A DNA stretch of 15,146 nucleotides from CALJIC01 sp039805565 (lineage in GTDB: Bacteria > Chloroflexota > Chloroflexia > Chloroflexales > Roseiflexaceae), in contig JBDLTZ010000147.1 in NCBI GenBank assembly GCA_039805565.1, positions 1-15,146 of the forward strand, given 5' to 3'. Position numbers and translations under genes: made by a program. This document shows, piece by piece, positions 1 to 7,300 of the stretch. Numbering within the stretch: the stretch's first letter is position 1; each line of letters opens with the position of its first letter. Under the pieces are notes generated by a model, which was not told where the DNA came from, made no database searches, and saw nothing but the letters and a program-made list of their open reading frames with translations.

Positions 1-2
1 TG

Positions 3-542
3 CCGTACCTCAACCTGTTCTTCAAGGAGCGCTTCGGGCTGCAGGATCAGGCGCTCGGGGGGCTGTTCGCGGCTGTGGGGCTGGCGACGGGCGCGGCGGT
101 GCTGGCGGGGCCGCTGCTCTCGGGCAGGGTGGGCAAGGCCGGCGCGATCGTGATCACGCAGGCCCTCTCGATCCCGCTTCTGCTGGCGGTGGGGTTCGCG
201 CCGGCGCTGGGGGTGGCGGCCTTCGCCGCGGTGGCGCGCGGGGCGCTGTTCAACATCAGCGCCCCGCTGTACGACGCGCTGGCGATGGAGCGCACCGCGC
301 CGCACCTTCGCCCCGCGGTGATCGGCCTGGTGAACGCGGCCTACGCCTCGGGCTATCTGGTGGCGCCGGCGGTGAGCGTGGCGGTGCAGGAGCGCTGGGG
401 CTTCGCGCCGCTGTTTGTCGCCACCGCGGCCTGCTACGCGCTGGCCGCGGCGGCGATCGGCTGGTTCTTCTGGCGCGGCGAGGGGCCTGCGCCGCTCGAG
501 GGCGCTACCGCCCCGGCGCCGGCTCGGCGTACTCCGCCGTGA
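3..542 (+). CDS. MFS transporter, C-terminal part (5' end outside window)
   Basis: The frame is open from the first bases of the window to a TGA at 540-542, giving 179 visible residues. The visible part holds about five or six hydrophobic segments rich in Ala, Gly, Leu and Val, separated by short charged loops (for example RVGKAG and ERTAPHLRP). This pattern, with a Gly/Ala-rich helix followed by a short basic loop, fits the C-terminal half (about TM7-TM12) of a major facilitator superfamily permease in the inner membrane. The protein ends in a Pro/Ala-rich tail whose codons overlap the end of the convergent glucosidase gene. The substrate cannot be read from this fragment. A sugar or oligosaccharide is possible given the neighbouring glycosidases, but a drug exporter is equally open. 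The family call is fairly safe; the substrate is unknown. Confidence 0.8.
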   Translation, partial: PYLNLFFKERFGLQDQALGGLFAAVGLATGAAVLAGPLLSGRVGKAGAIVITQALSIPLLLAVGFAPALGVAAFAAVARGALFNISAPLYDALAMERTAPHLRPAVIGLVNAAYASGYLVAPAVSVAVQERWGFAPLFVATAACYALAAAAIGWFFWRGEGPAPLEGATAPAPARRTPP

Positions 543-2970
543 GCTCGAAGCTGGCCCGGGCGCGGATGTCGGCCGACGAGGCCCCCACCAGCACCTCGAA
601 CGCCCCGGGCTCGGCCAGCCAGGCCGCGCGGGCGGTGTCGTAGTAGGCCAGGTCGCGCCCGCCGAGCGTGAGCGTGACGGTCTTCGTCTCGCCCGGCGCC
701 AGCGCCACCTTGGCGAACCCCTTGAGCTCCTTCTCCGGGCGCGCTACGCTCGTCGCTACGTCGCGTACGTAGAGCTGCACCACCTCCTGGCCCGCGCGCT
801 CGCCGGTGTTCATCACGTCTATGCTGACCGCCAGCGTCTCGCCGGGGGCGATGCGCTCCCCACTCAGGCGCAGGTTATCGTAGGCGAAGTCGGTGTAGGA
901 CAGGCCGAAGCCGAAGGGGAACAGCGGCGCGATCTCCTTCTTCTCGTAGTAGCGGTAGCCGACGAAGATACCCTCGCCGTAGCGGACGTGGCCGTGCTCG
1001 CCGGGGTAGTTGAGGTAGGCCGGGTTATCCTGTAGCCGCACCGGGAAGGTCTGCGGCAGCCTGCCCGCGGGGCTCACGTCGCCGAAGAGCACGTCGGCGA
1101 TTGCGTTGCCGCACTCCTGGCCCGGGTACCAGAACTGCACCACCGCCGCCACCTGTCCTAGCCAGGGCATCGTCACAGGCGCGCCGGTCTGGAGCACCAC
1201 CACTGTGCGCGGGTTGGCGGCCGCCACGCGCGTCACAAGCTCATTCTGGCGTCCCACCAGGTCGATGTGCGGCCGGTCCTGCCCCTCGCTGTCCCACTCG
1301 CCGGTGAGCCCCACGAACAGCAGCGCCACATCCGCCTCGGCGGCGAGCTTCGTCGCGCGCTCGATGTCCGCGTCGCCCAAGGGGCGGGTGACGCCGAGGC
1401 GCACCGCCTTGAGCCCGAGGTTCGCGGCCATCGGGTAGGCGTACTCGACGGCCAGCTCGTAGGCGCGGCCGGCCTCGAGCTCCAGCGCGCCCACCATCTC
1501 GGTGCTCCCGGCGCCGAAGTAGGTGTCACTCGGCTGTCGCGCGTCCCAGTTCTCCACCAGCAGCTGCCCGTCCACGAACAGGCGGCTGACGCCGGCGCTC
1601 ACCAGGCTGAACTGATGCTCGCCGCCCTCCTCGGGGGTGTAGCGCGTGGTGAGGCGCGCCGAGAAGCCGACTGGGGGGACTCCAGGGGCGGGTTCGCCGA
1701 ACCACATCATCTCGCTCGACGCCACCTGCCCCTGATGCAGCACCGGGCCGGAGAGGTCCGGCGTGCCATAGTAGGCCACCGCGAAGGGCGCCTCCAGCAG
1801 CGGGAGCAGCCGGTAGTTGGTGCTGCCGACCGTGTGGCCGATGCGGACCTCCTCGGCGCTCAGGCGCGCCACGATGGCATCGTAGGGGCTGACGCGGTAG
1901 TGCGCGTTGACCTGCGCGCTGCCGCCGCCCATGATCTGGGCCGCCTTGGCGTTCGGCCCGATCAGGGCCACGCTGCGGAGGGCGGAGGGGTCGAGCGGCA
2001 GCAGGGCATCGTTCTTCAGCAGCACCGCGCCCTCGGCCCCAGCGCGGCGGATGAGCGCCCGGTGCTCCGGCCGGTCGATCGCCTGCTCCTCGGCGATGGT
2101 GGGGTTCTCGAAGCCGCCGACGCGGTCGATCAGGCGCAGCAGGCGCCGGGCGCTCTCGCGCACGGCCTCGGGGCTCACCGCGCCCTCGCGCACGGCCGTG
2201 AGGAGCTGCTCACCGCGGTAGCGCGCCGGGCCGGGCATCTCCAGGTCCAGCCCGGCGTTGATCGCCTCGGCGGTGCTATTCGTGCCGAACCAGTCCGACA
2301 TCACCAGGCCGTCGAAGCCCCACTCGTGCTTGAGGATGTCGGTGAGCGTGTGCGGGTGCTCGCCGGCGTAGGTGCCGTTCACCTTGTTGTAGGCCGACAT
2401 CACGGCCCAGGTGCCGCCCTCCTTGACGGCAGCCTCGAACGGCGGCAGGTAGATCTCGCGCAGCGTCCGCTCGTCGATGTCCGAGCTCATGCTCATGCGC
2501 TGGTACTCGGACTCGTTGCCGACGTAGTGCTTGACCGTGGCCGCCACGCCTTTGCGCTGCAGACCCTGGATATAGGCTGTCGCCAGCTTCGCCGAGAGGT
2601 GCGGGTCCTCGGCGTAGCATTCGAAGTTGCGCCCGTTGAGCGTCGAGCGGTGGATGTTGACGGTGGGCGCCAGCAGCACCCGCGCGCCCTTCGACTGGGC
2701 CTCCTCGGCCAGGGCGTTCCCGACCTGCTCGAGCAGCGCTGTGTCCCAGGTGGCGCCGAGGGCGATGCCGACCGGGAAGCACGCCGCGGGGACGCCTCCC
2801 ACGAGCGAGCCGCCGCCGCGCGCGCCGTTCGGCCCGTCGCTCACTTTGATCGCCGGTACGCCCACGCGCTCGACTGGCACGGTGGTCCAGAAGGAGGCCC
2901 CTGCCAGGATGGAGACCTGCTCCTCCAGAGTCATCGAGTCGAGAAGTGTCTCGAGCCGCTGTTCGTCCAT
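505..2970 (-). CDS. GH3 beta-glucosidase with PA14 insert
   Basis: This 821-residue glycoside hydrolase family 3 enzyme should release glucose (or a related sugar) from the non-reducing ends of beta-linked oligosaccharides by a retaining mechanism. The N-terminal TIM-barrel domain (about 1-310) carries KHY (147-149) and the nucleophile in VMSDW (Asp226). The alpha/beta sandwich domain is split by a PA14 domain at roughly 390-530. After it comes the acid/base region WDSEGQDR (Glu562), then a fibronectin-III-like domain (about 700-815). Layout and length match PA14-containing GH3 enzymes such as Kluyveromyces BglI. I chose the ATG at 2970 because an AAGGAG (minus strand, 2983-2988) lies 12 bases upstream; an in-frame upstream ATG at 3039 has no such site. 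No signal peptide or lipobox is visible, so a cytoplasmic location is inferred. Its TAG stop lies inside the end of the convergent MFS gene. Confidence 0.93.
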   Translation of the reverse strand: MDEQRLETLLDSMTLEEQVSILAGASFWTTVPVERVGVPAIKVSDGPNGARGGGSLVGGVPAACFPVGIALGATWDTALLEQVGNALAEEAQSKGARVLLAPTVNIHRSTLNGRNFECYAEDPHLSAKLATAYIQGLQRKGVAATVKHYVGNESEYQRMSMSSDIDERTLREIYLPPFEAAVKEGGTWAVMSAYNKVNGTYAGEHPHTLTDILKHEWGFDGLVMSDWFGTNSTAEAINAGLDLEMPGPARYRGEQLLTAVREGAVSPEAVRESARRLLRLIDRVGGFENPTIAEEQAIDRPEHRALIRRAGAEGAVLLKNDALLPLDPSALRSVALIGPNAKAAQIMGGGSAQVNAHYRVSPYDAIVARLSAEEVRIGHTVGSTNYRLLPLLEAPFAVAYYGTPDLSGPVLHQGQVASSEMMWFGEPAPGVPPVGFSARLTTRYTPEEGGEHQFSLVSAGVSRLFVDGQLLVENWDARQPSDTYFGAGSTEMVGALELEAGRAYELAVEYAYPMAANLGLKAVRLGVTRPLGDADIERATKLAAEADVALLFVGLTGEWDSEGQDRPHIDLVGRQNELVTRVAAANPRTVVVLQTGAPVTMPWLGQVAAVVQFWYPGQECGNAIADVLFGDVSPAGRLPQTFPVRLQDNPAYLNYPGEHGHVRYGEGIFVGYRYYEKKEIAPLFPFGFGLSYTDFAYDNLRLSGERIAPGETLAVSIDVMNTGERAGQEVVQLYVRDVATSVARPEKELKGFAKVALAPGETKTVTLTLGGRDLAYYDTARAAWLAEPGAFEVLVGASSADIRARASFELTAEYAEPAPGR

Positions 2971-3010
2971 GGTGTGTTCGCGCTCCTTGTTAGTGCGATG
3001 CGTCGATGAC

Positions 3011-3039
3011 ATGATAGCGATTGCACGTCTGTACCCCAA
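3011..3039 (-). promoter_or_regulatory. Probable sigma70-type promoter of the PA14-GH3 gene
   Basis: Read on the minus strand, TTGGGG (3034-3039) and TATCAT (3011-3016) are separated by exactly 17 bases. The -10 box matches TATAAT at five of six positions; the -35 box matches only TTG. Transcription would start near 3004 and give a leader of about 34 bases before the ATG at 2970. It is the AT-richest patch upstream of the gene. This is pattern matching only, with no clear operator next to it. Confidence 0.35.
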
Positions 3040-3170
3040 ACGACCTCCGGGTCCATGACATCGTCGGCGCCGAGATAACCAAGGTCCTCAACGAGGGCAA
3101 GGACCCGGTGTAGGCCGCCAGGGACGCCGAGGCCGCGGCGCTCAAGCGCATCGAGGGCGTGACGGCGTAG
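3030..3170 (+). pseudogene. Remnant of a sugar-ABC substrate-binding protein C-terminus
   Basis: On + the frame from about 3030 to the TAG at 3168-3170 reads like the last 45 residues of an extracellular solute-binding protein. It contains HDIVGAEITKVLNEGKDPV, then an in-frame TAG at 3111-3113, then AARDAEAAALKRIEG to the end. The pattern 'hydrophobic helix, Lys-x-Leu-x-x-Gly-Lys-x-Pro, then an Ala-rich helix with Asp-Ala-Glu' is typical of the C-terminus of carbohydrate-ABC binding proteins. There is no start codon, ribosome site or N-terminal domain, and the matching stretch begins inside the promoter region of the divergent glucosidase gene. I infer a leftover of a deleted transporter gene, with one nonsense change (probably CAG to TAG). 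The match is by eye, so the family call is moderate. Confidence 0.45.
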
Positions 3171-3213
3171 GGATTCATAGGCGCTCGCAGCTTCCACGAG
3201 TGGGACGGCCTAG

Positions 3214-3272
3214 CGAGTCGTGAGCTGCGAGTCGTGAGTGCCCTCTCCTCACGACTCACGACTCACGACTCG
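3214..3272. repeat. Heptad-built inverted repeat after the MATE gene
   Basis: The left arm (3214-3238) and right arm (3248-3272) are each 25 bases and pair at 22 of 25 positions around a 9-base loop. The right arm is three perfect tandem copies of CTCACGA followed by CTCG. The left arm holds GAGTCGT, GAGCTGC and GAGTCGT in the same 7-base register. The hairpin begins 5 bases past the MATE stop codon, so it could act as a transcription end or mRNA stabiliser. No T-run follows it on either strand, so it is not a standard intrinsic terminator. Confidence 0.85.
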
Positions 3273-3277
3273 TAGCT

Positions 3278-4678
3278 TCAGGTCGCCGAGAGTTCGCGCA
3301 CGCGCGCACTGAAGCGGCGCCAGGTGAGGAAGGCTGTGATAGGCGAGGTCACGAGGAAGGCCGCCCAGACGGCCGGCAGTCCACCGCCGATGAAGGTCAG
3401 CACCAGCCAGACGATCCCCACCGCGCTCCAGATCCCGGCCGAGCCGATGATCAGCGGGAAGCGCGTGTCGCCGGTGCCGCGTAGCGCGCCCGAGCGCACC
3501 ATGCCGATCGCCCAGAACGGCTGGGTGAAGGCCATCACCCGCAGCCCGGCCGCGCCGATCGCCACCACCGCCGCGTCGTCGGTGAACTGCTCCATCACGG
3601 GGCCGGCGAAGATGAAGATCAGGGCGCCGATCGCGCTCATCCAGATCACGGCCCAGGTGGTGGCGATGCGCGCCACCTGCTCGGCGGTGCCGGGCTGCCG
3701 CGCGCCGATGCTCTGGCCCACCAGCGCGGTGGCGGCCAGGCCGAGCCCGATCCCGGGCAGGAACGAGAATGAGAGCGCCGACATGGCGATGCGCTGCGCG
3801 GCCAGCGTCTCGGTGCCGAGGCGCGCCACGAGCACGGTGAGCGCCAGGAAGGCCGAGGCCAGCAGCAGCTGCTCGAGCGAGGCCGGGACGCCGAGGCCGA
3901 GCACCTTGCGCGCCACGGGCCACTCCGGGCGCCAGGTGCTGCCCACGGCGATGCTGACGCCGTTGCGCCCGCGCCAGAGTGCCGCCAGCAGCAGGGCCAG
4001 TGCCAGCCCGCGCGACATGAACGCCGCCCAGGCACTGCCCACCGCGCCGAGCGCCGGCAGCCCCAGGTGGCCGTAGATCAGCGAGTAGGACAGCCCGACG
4101 TTGACCACGTTGGCCACCAGCGTCACCAGCATCGGAGTGCGCGAGTCCCCCGCGCCGCGCATCACGCCGCCGCCGATGATCAGCGCCACCAGCACCACCA
4201 CCGTTCCCATCGCCACCTGGAGGTACTCCGCGCCGATGCGCGCTACGTCGGGCGCCAGGCCGAAGAGCCCCATGATCGGCCCGGCCAGCGTGAAGCCGAC
4301 CACGGCCAGAGGCACCGAGAGGATGACGCTCCAGATCAGCGACTGGCGCGCGAGCCGGCTGGCCTGGACGAGGTCACGCGCGCCTACGGCCTGCGCCACC
4401 AGGATGGCGCTGCCGACGGAGAGGGCGGCCAGCGCGGCCAGCACGAAGAACATGATCTGGAGCCCGCTGCCCACACCCGCCAGCGCCGCAGCGCCGAGCC
4501 CAGCCACAAGCACCGTGTTCACGATGTCGAGCGAGGTCTCGAGCATGTTCTCGCCGATCACCGGCCAGGCGAGCCCGAGTACGCGGCGGCGGAGCGCCTT
4601 GGGCTCCTCGGGCAGCACGCCTGGTACCCCCTCGCCGTGTGCGTGGGGGTGTGTCGGCTGCTCGATCTCAATGGTCAT
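3278..4678 (-). CDS. MATE family efflux transporter
   Basis: This 466-residue integral membrane protein should export drugs or other toxic, often cationic, compounds using a Na+ or H+ gradient. After a His/Glu/Pro-rich cytoplasmic N-terminus of about 28 residues there are about twelve hydrophobic segments in two homologous halves. The first opens with LGLAWPVIGENMLETSLDIV, the usual MATE TM1 pattern. Both halves contain the family's loop features, such as GAGDSRTPM in the first and GTGDTRFPL in the second. Length and layout are normal for the family. I chose the ATG at 4678 because GAGGAGAGGA lies 9 bases upstream; an in-frame ATG at 4714 has no such site. It lies 47 bp after the tetR stop on the same strand, so the two genes are probably one operon. 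The drug specificity and the NorM or DinF subgroup cannot be told by eye. Confidence 0.92.
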   Translation of the reverse strand: MTIEIEQPTHPHAHGEGVPGVLPEEPKALRRRVLGLAWPVIGENMLETSLDIVNTVLVAGLGAAALAGVGSGLQIMFFVLAALAALSVGSAILVAQAVGARDLVQASRLARQSLIWSVILSVPLAVVGFTLAGPIMGLFGLAPDVARIGAEYLQVAMGTVVVLVALIIGGGVMRGAGDSRTPMLVTLVANVVNVGLSYSLIYGHLGLPALGAVGSAWAAFMSRGLALALLLAALWRGRNGVSIAVGSTWRPEWPVARKVLGLGVPASLEQLLLASAFLALTVLVARLGTETLAAQRIAMSALSFSFLPGIGLGLAATALVGQSIGARQPGTAEQVARIATTWAVIWMSAIGALIFIFAGPVMEQFTDDAAVVAIGAAGLRVMAFTQPFWAIGMVRSGALRGTGDTRFPLIIGSAGIWSAVGIVWLVLTFIGGGLPAVWAAFLVTSPITAFLTWRRFSARVRELSAT

Positions 4679-4725
4679 GAAGGTGTGTCCTCTCCTCTTT
4701 TCGGAACATGTCATCCTACCAGATG

Positions 4726-5379
4726 CTACGGGGTGTCACTCCCGGCGCCCCCCGCGTCCAGGCGCCGTAGCCCCTCGACGAACAGGCGGCGCACGCCGGC
4801 CGCGATGCGCTCGCCGCTGTAGCGAAGCTGCTCGCGCTGGTAGCGGTACAGCGGCGGGCCGATGGCGGCCAGGATCGCGTCGGCGGTGAAGTCTACGTCC
4901 AGCGGCGCGGCCTCGCCCTGCGCCACAGCCTCGGCCAGCAGCGCCACAATCTGAGCGTGCGTCCAGGTGTAGAACGGCCCGCGGCCGGCAGGGCGCCGCC
5001 CGCCCGAGGCCTCGTCCATCGCGGCGAACATGGGCAGGTGCGACTCCGTCAGCCGCAGCCGCTCGGTCAGCAGCGTGTCTAGCCGCGCCAGGGGCGAGGC
5101 GATCGCCCAGGTGCCGGCGACCACCGGGCCGAGTCGCTCCGTGAAGGCCGCGATGTCCTCCTTGATCAGGGCGTGACACAGCTCGCCCTTGTCGGCAAAG
5201 TGCCGGTAGAGCGTCCCCTGGCCTACCCCGGCCGCGCGCGCCACCTCGGACATCGGAGTGGCCTCGGCCCCCTGCGCCGCGAAGAGATCCTTCGCCACGC
5301 TCAGGAGCCGCTCGCGGTTCTCGCGCGCGTCGCGCCGCTCGCGCGGCCGCGCGCTCTCGCCCTCATCGTCGCTCTGCAT
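4726..5379 (-). CDS. TetR/AcrR family transcriptional repressor
   Basis: This 217-residue one-component regulator should bind DNA as a dimer and release it when a small ligand, often an exported compound, binds its C-terminal domain. The N-terminal region is basic and charged. The TetR helix-turn-helix lies at about 25-65: RLLSVAKDLFAAQG, then MSEVARAAGVGQGTLYRHF at 43-61, followed by DKGEL. The C-terminal ligand domain is unremarkable and without a specific signature I can name. I chose the ATG at 5379 because GGAG sits 6 bases upstream; the open frame continues upstream to 5517, but that would cross the promoter and both operators. It is divergent from the ABC exporter operon and upstream of the MATE gene, so it is likely the local repressor of both and of itself. 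Confidence 0.9.
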   Translation of the reverse strand: MQSDDEGESARPRERRDARENRERLLSVAKDLFAAQGAEATPMSEVARAAGVGQGTLYRHFADKGELCHALIKEDIAAFTERLGPVVAGTWAIASPLARLDTLLTERLRLTESHLPMFAAMDEASGGRRPAGRGPFYTWTHAQIVALLAEAVAQGEAAPLDVDFTADAILAAIGPPLYRYQREQLRYSGERIAAGVRRLFVEGLRRLDAGGAGSDTP

Positions 5380-5413
5380 CACTGGCTCCGGCGTATTGTG
5401 GCGGTGGGTGTGC

Positions 5414-5442
5414 TTGACAAACGGACTGCTGTCCGTTAAACT
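5414..5442 (+). promoter_or_regulatory. Promoter of the ABC exporter operon
   Basis: A perfect -35 box TTGACA (5414-5419) is followed after 17 bases by TAAACT (5437-5442), which matches TATAAT at four of six positions. The spacer is filled by a TetR-type palindrome, the classic layout of a repressor that blocks RNA polymerase. A second AT-rich -10-like box, TATTAT (5469-5474), lies next to the second palindrome but has no good -35. The leader to the ATG at 5501 would be about 50 bases. Confidence 0.65.
5420..5437. promoter_or_regulatory. TetR operator-like palindrome 1
   Basis: Perfect 7-base arms AACGGAC and GTCCGTT are separated by TGCT. The site lies between the -35 and -10 boxes of the ABC exporter promoter and 41 bp from the tetR start. 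It is the strongest symmetry in the divergent region, and its size fits a TetR-family dimer. Binding is inferred from position and symmetry. Confidence 0.7.
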
Positions 5443-5451
5443 CGCAACTAT

Positions 5452-5465
5452 CGGACATCCGTCCG
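5452..5465. promoter_or_regulatory. TetR operator-like palindrome 2
   Basis: The same core CGGAC-N4-GTCCG as in the first palindrome recurs, with spacer ATCC. The centres of the two sites are 30 bp apart, close to three helical turns, so two dimers could bind on the same face of the DNA. The outer flanks are less symmetric than in site 1. It overlaps the early transcribed region of the ABC operon. Confidence 0.6.
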
Positions 5466-5500
5466 CTTTATTATACACGACTCCCACAGAGGATACCATC

Positions 5501-7300
5501 ATGCGAGCTACGCTCAAGCTCCGCGGCTTCCTGGCGCCCTACTGGCTCTGGGCGCTGCTGGCGCCGCTCCTTATGGCGCTCGAGGTCGCGATGGACCTGC
5601 TCCAGCCACGCCTGATCCAGCAGATCGTGGACCAGGGTGTCGCGCGCGGCGACCTGGGTGTGGTCATCTCGACCGGCCTGCTCCAGGTGGGCGTGGCGGT
5701 GATCGGGCTGCTCGGCGGGGTGGGCTGCGGCGTCTTCGCGGTGATGGCGGGGCAGGGGTTCGGCGCCGACCTGCGCGAGTCGCTGTTCCGCAAGGTGCAG
5801 TCGCTCTCGTTCGGCAACCTGGACCGGCTGGAGACCGGCGGCCTGATCACACGCCTGACCAACGATGTGACGCAGGTTCAGGAGCTGGTGATGATGCTGC
5901 TGCGGATCATGGTGCGCGTGCCGCTGCTGCTGCTCGGCAGCCTGATCATGGCGGTGGTCACCAGCCCGCAGCTGGCGCTGATCTTCCTGGTGCTCATCCC
6001 GCTGATTGTGGCGGCGCTGGTGTGGATCATCAACCTCACGTTCCCGCTGTTCGGCGAGGTGCAGCGGCGGCTCGACGCGCTGAACACGGTGCTGCAGGAG
6101 AACCTGGCGGGCGTGCGGGTGGTGAAGGCCTTTGCCCGCTCGGCCTACGAGCGCGGGCGCTTCGGCGCGGCCAACGACCACCTGATGGAGCAGAATATCA
6201 CGGCGGTGCGGGCTGGCGCGGTGACGATGCCGTTCATGATGCTGGCGATGAACGCCGGCCTGGTGGCGGCGCTGTGGTTCGGCGGCGCGCAGGTGAGCGT
6301 GGGCGGGCTTCAGGCGGGGCAGCTGATCGCCTTTATCAACTATCTGACGCAGACGCTGATGTCGCTGATGATGATCAGCATGCTGGTGATGCGCTTCGCG
6401 CGCGCCGAGGCCTCCTCCGCCCGCATCCGCGAGGTGCTCGAGAGTGTGCCGGACGTGCCCTCCCTCCCCGATGCGGCGCCGCTGCCGGGCTCGCGCGGGC
6501 GCGTAGCGTTCGAGGGGGTGAGCTTCGGGTACGCGGCGCGCTCGACCACCGACCACCGACCACTGATCGCCCTTCGGCCGTCAGCGCCGGGCGCCGATGC
6601 CGACCTCGTCCTCGCTGACATCTCCTTCGTCGCTGAGCCGGGCGAGACGGTGGCGATCCTGGGGGCCACTGGCGCGGGCAAGTCCAGCCTGGTGAACCTC
6701 GTCCCACGCTTCTACGATGTGACCGCCGGCCGCGTGACGATCGACGGCGTGGACGTGCGCGCGATCGACGAGGCCGACCTGCGCGCGGCGGTGGGCGTGG
6801 CGCTGCAGGAGTCGGTGCTGTTCAGCGGCAGCATCCGCGACAACATCCGCTATGGCCGGCCCGATGCGACCGATGAGGAGGTGGCGGCCGCCGCCAGGCT
6901 GGCCCAGGCGCACGAGTTCATCGGCCGCCTCCCCGACGGCTATGACTCGATCGTGGGCCAGCGCGGCGTGAACCTCTCCGGCGGCCAGAAGCAGCGCCTC
7001 GCCATCGCCCGCGCCCTGCTGACGAACCCGGCGGTGCTGGTGCTGGACGACACCACCAGCGCGGTGGATGTGGCGACCGAGGCGAAGATCCAGTCGGAGC
7101 TGGCCGCGCTGCCGCGCCGCCCGACGCGCATCGTGGTAGCCCAGCGCATCAGTACGGTGTTGGGCGCGGACCGTATCCTGGTGCTGGACGACGGTCGGGT
7201 GGCGGCGCAGGGCACCCACGCTGAGCTGATGCACACGAGCCCGATCTACCGCGAGATCTACGAATCGCAGATGGACAGCGGAGCGATCATCCATGACTGA
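5501..7300 (+). CDS. Heterodimeric ABC exporter subunit with degenerate ATP site (TM287/BmrC type)
   Basis: This 599-residue half-transporter fuses a six-helix membrane domain (about 1-310) to a nucleotide-binding domain (about 335-590) and should export drugs or lipids with its partner encoded next. Visible motifs are Walker A GATGAGKSS (388-396), Q-loop Gln436, an intact LSGGQ (492-496), and Walker B VLVLDD, where the catalytic Glu is replaced by Asp517. The switch loop reads VVAQRIS, with Gln548 in place of the usual His. These two changes are the signature of the non-hydrolysing subunit of heterodimeric exporters such as TM287/288, LmrCD and BmrCD. Start ATG at 5501: AGAGGA lies 7 bases upstream, and the open frame further 5' covers the promoter and operators. 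Oddity: about 23 extra residues (347-369) sit between FGYAA and the ADISF strand before Walker A, and their start is coded by three 7-base repeats. The last 8 bases overlap the partner gene. Confidence 0.93.
   Translation: MRATLKLRGFLAPYWLWALLAPLLMALEVAMDLLQPRLIQQIVDQGVARGDLGVVISTGLLQVGVAVIGLLGGVGCGVFAVMAGQGFGADLRESLFRKVQSLSFGNLDRLETGGLITRLTNDVTQVQELVMMLLRIMVRVPLLLLGSLIMAVVTSPQLALIFLVLIPLIVAALVWIINLTFPLFGEVQRRLDALNTVLQENLAGVRVVKAFARSAYERGRFGAANDHLMEQNITAVRAGAVTMPFMMLAMNAGLVAALWFGGAQVSVGGLQAGQLIAFINYLTQTLMSLMMISMLVMRFARAEASSARIREVLESVPDVPSLPDAAPLPGSRGRVAFEGVSFGYAARSTTDHRPLIALRPSAPGADADLVLADISFVAEPGETVAILGATGAGKSSLVNLVPRFYDVTAGRVTIDGVDVRAIDEADLRAAVGVALQESVLFSGSIRDNIRYGRPDATDEEVAAAARLAQAHEFIGRLPDGYDSIVGQRGVNLSGGQKQRLAIARALLTNPAVLVLDDTTSAVDVATEAKIQSELAALPRRPTRIVVAQRISTVLGADRILVLDDGRVAAQGTHAELMHTSPIYREIYESQMDSGAIIHD
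6545..6565 (+). repeat. Three heptad repeats inside the ABC subunit gene
   Basis: ACCACCG, ACCACCG and ACCACTG follow each other without a gap inside the reading frame. Three heptads make 21 bases, or seven codons, so the frame is kept. They code for part of a stretch (residues about 347-369) that looks like extra sequence in the nucleotide-binding domain, between the first strand and the strand leading into Walker A. Confidence 0.8.

Noticed and set aside
513..522. Perfect 10-base GC palindrome in the overlap of the two convergent genes
   Set aside because: It is short, made only of G and C, and expected by chance in this composition. It lies within coding sequence.
1267..3009. 580-codon open frame on + opposite the PA14-GH3 gene
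   Set aside because: It is rich in Arg, His, Ala and Val with no domain pattern, and lies fully antisense to a gene with clear catalytic motifs. Such long frames are expected in GC-rich DNA.
3214..3272. Classic intrinsic terminator
   Set aside because: The stem is long enough but there is no T-run after it on either strand. It was kept as a repeat with only possible terminator function.
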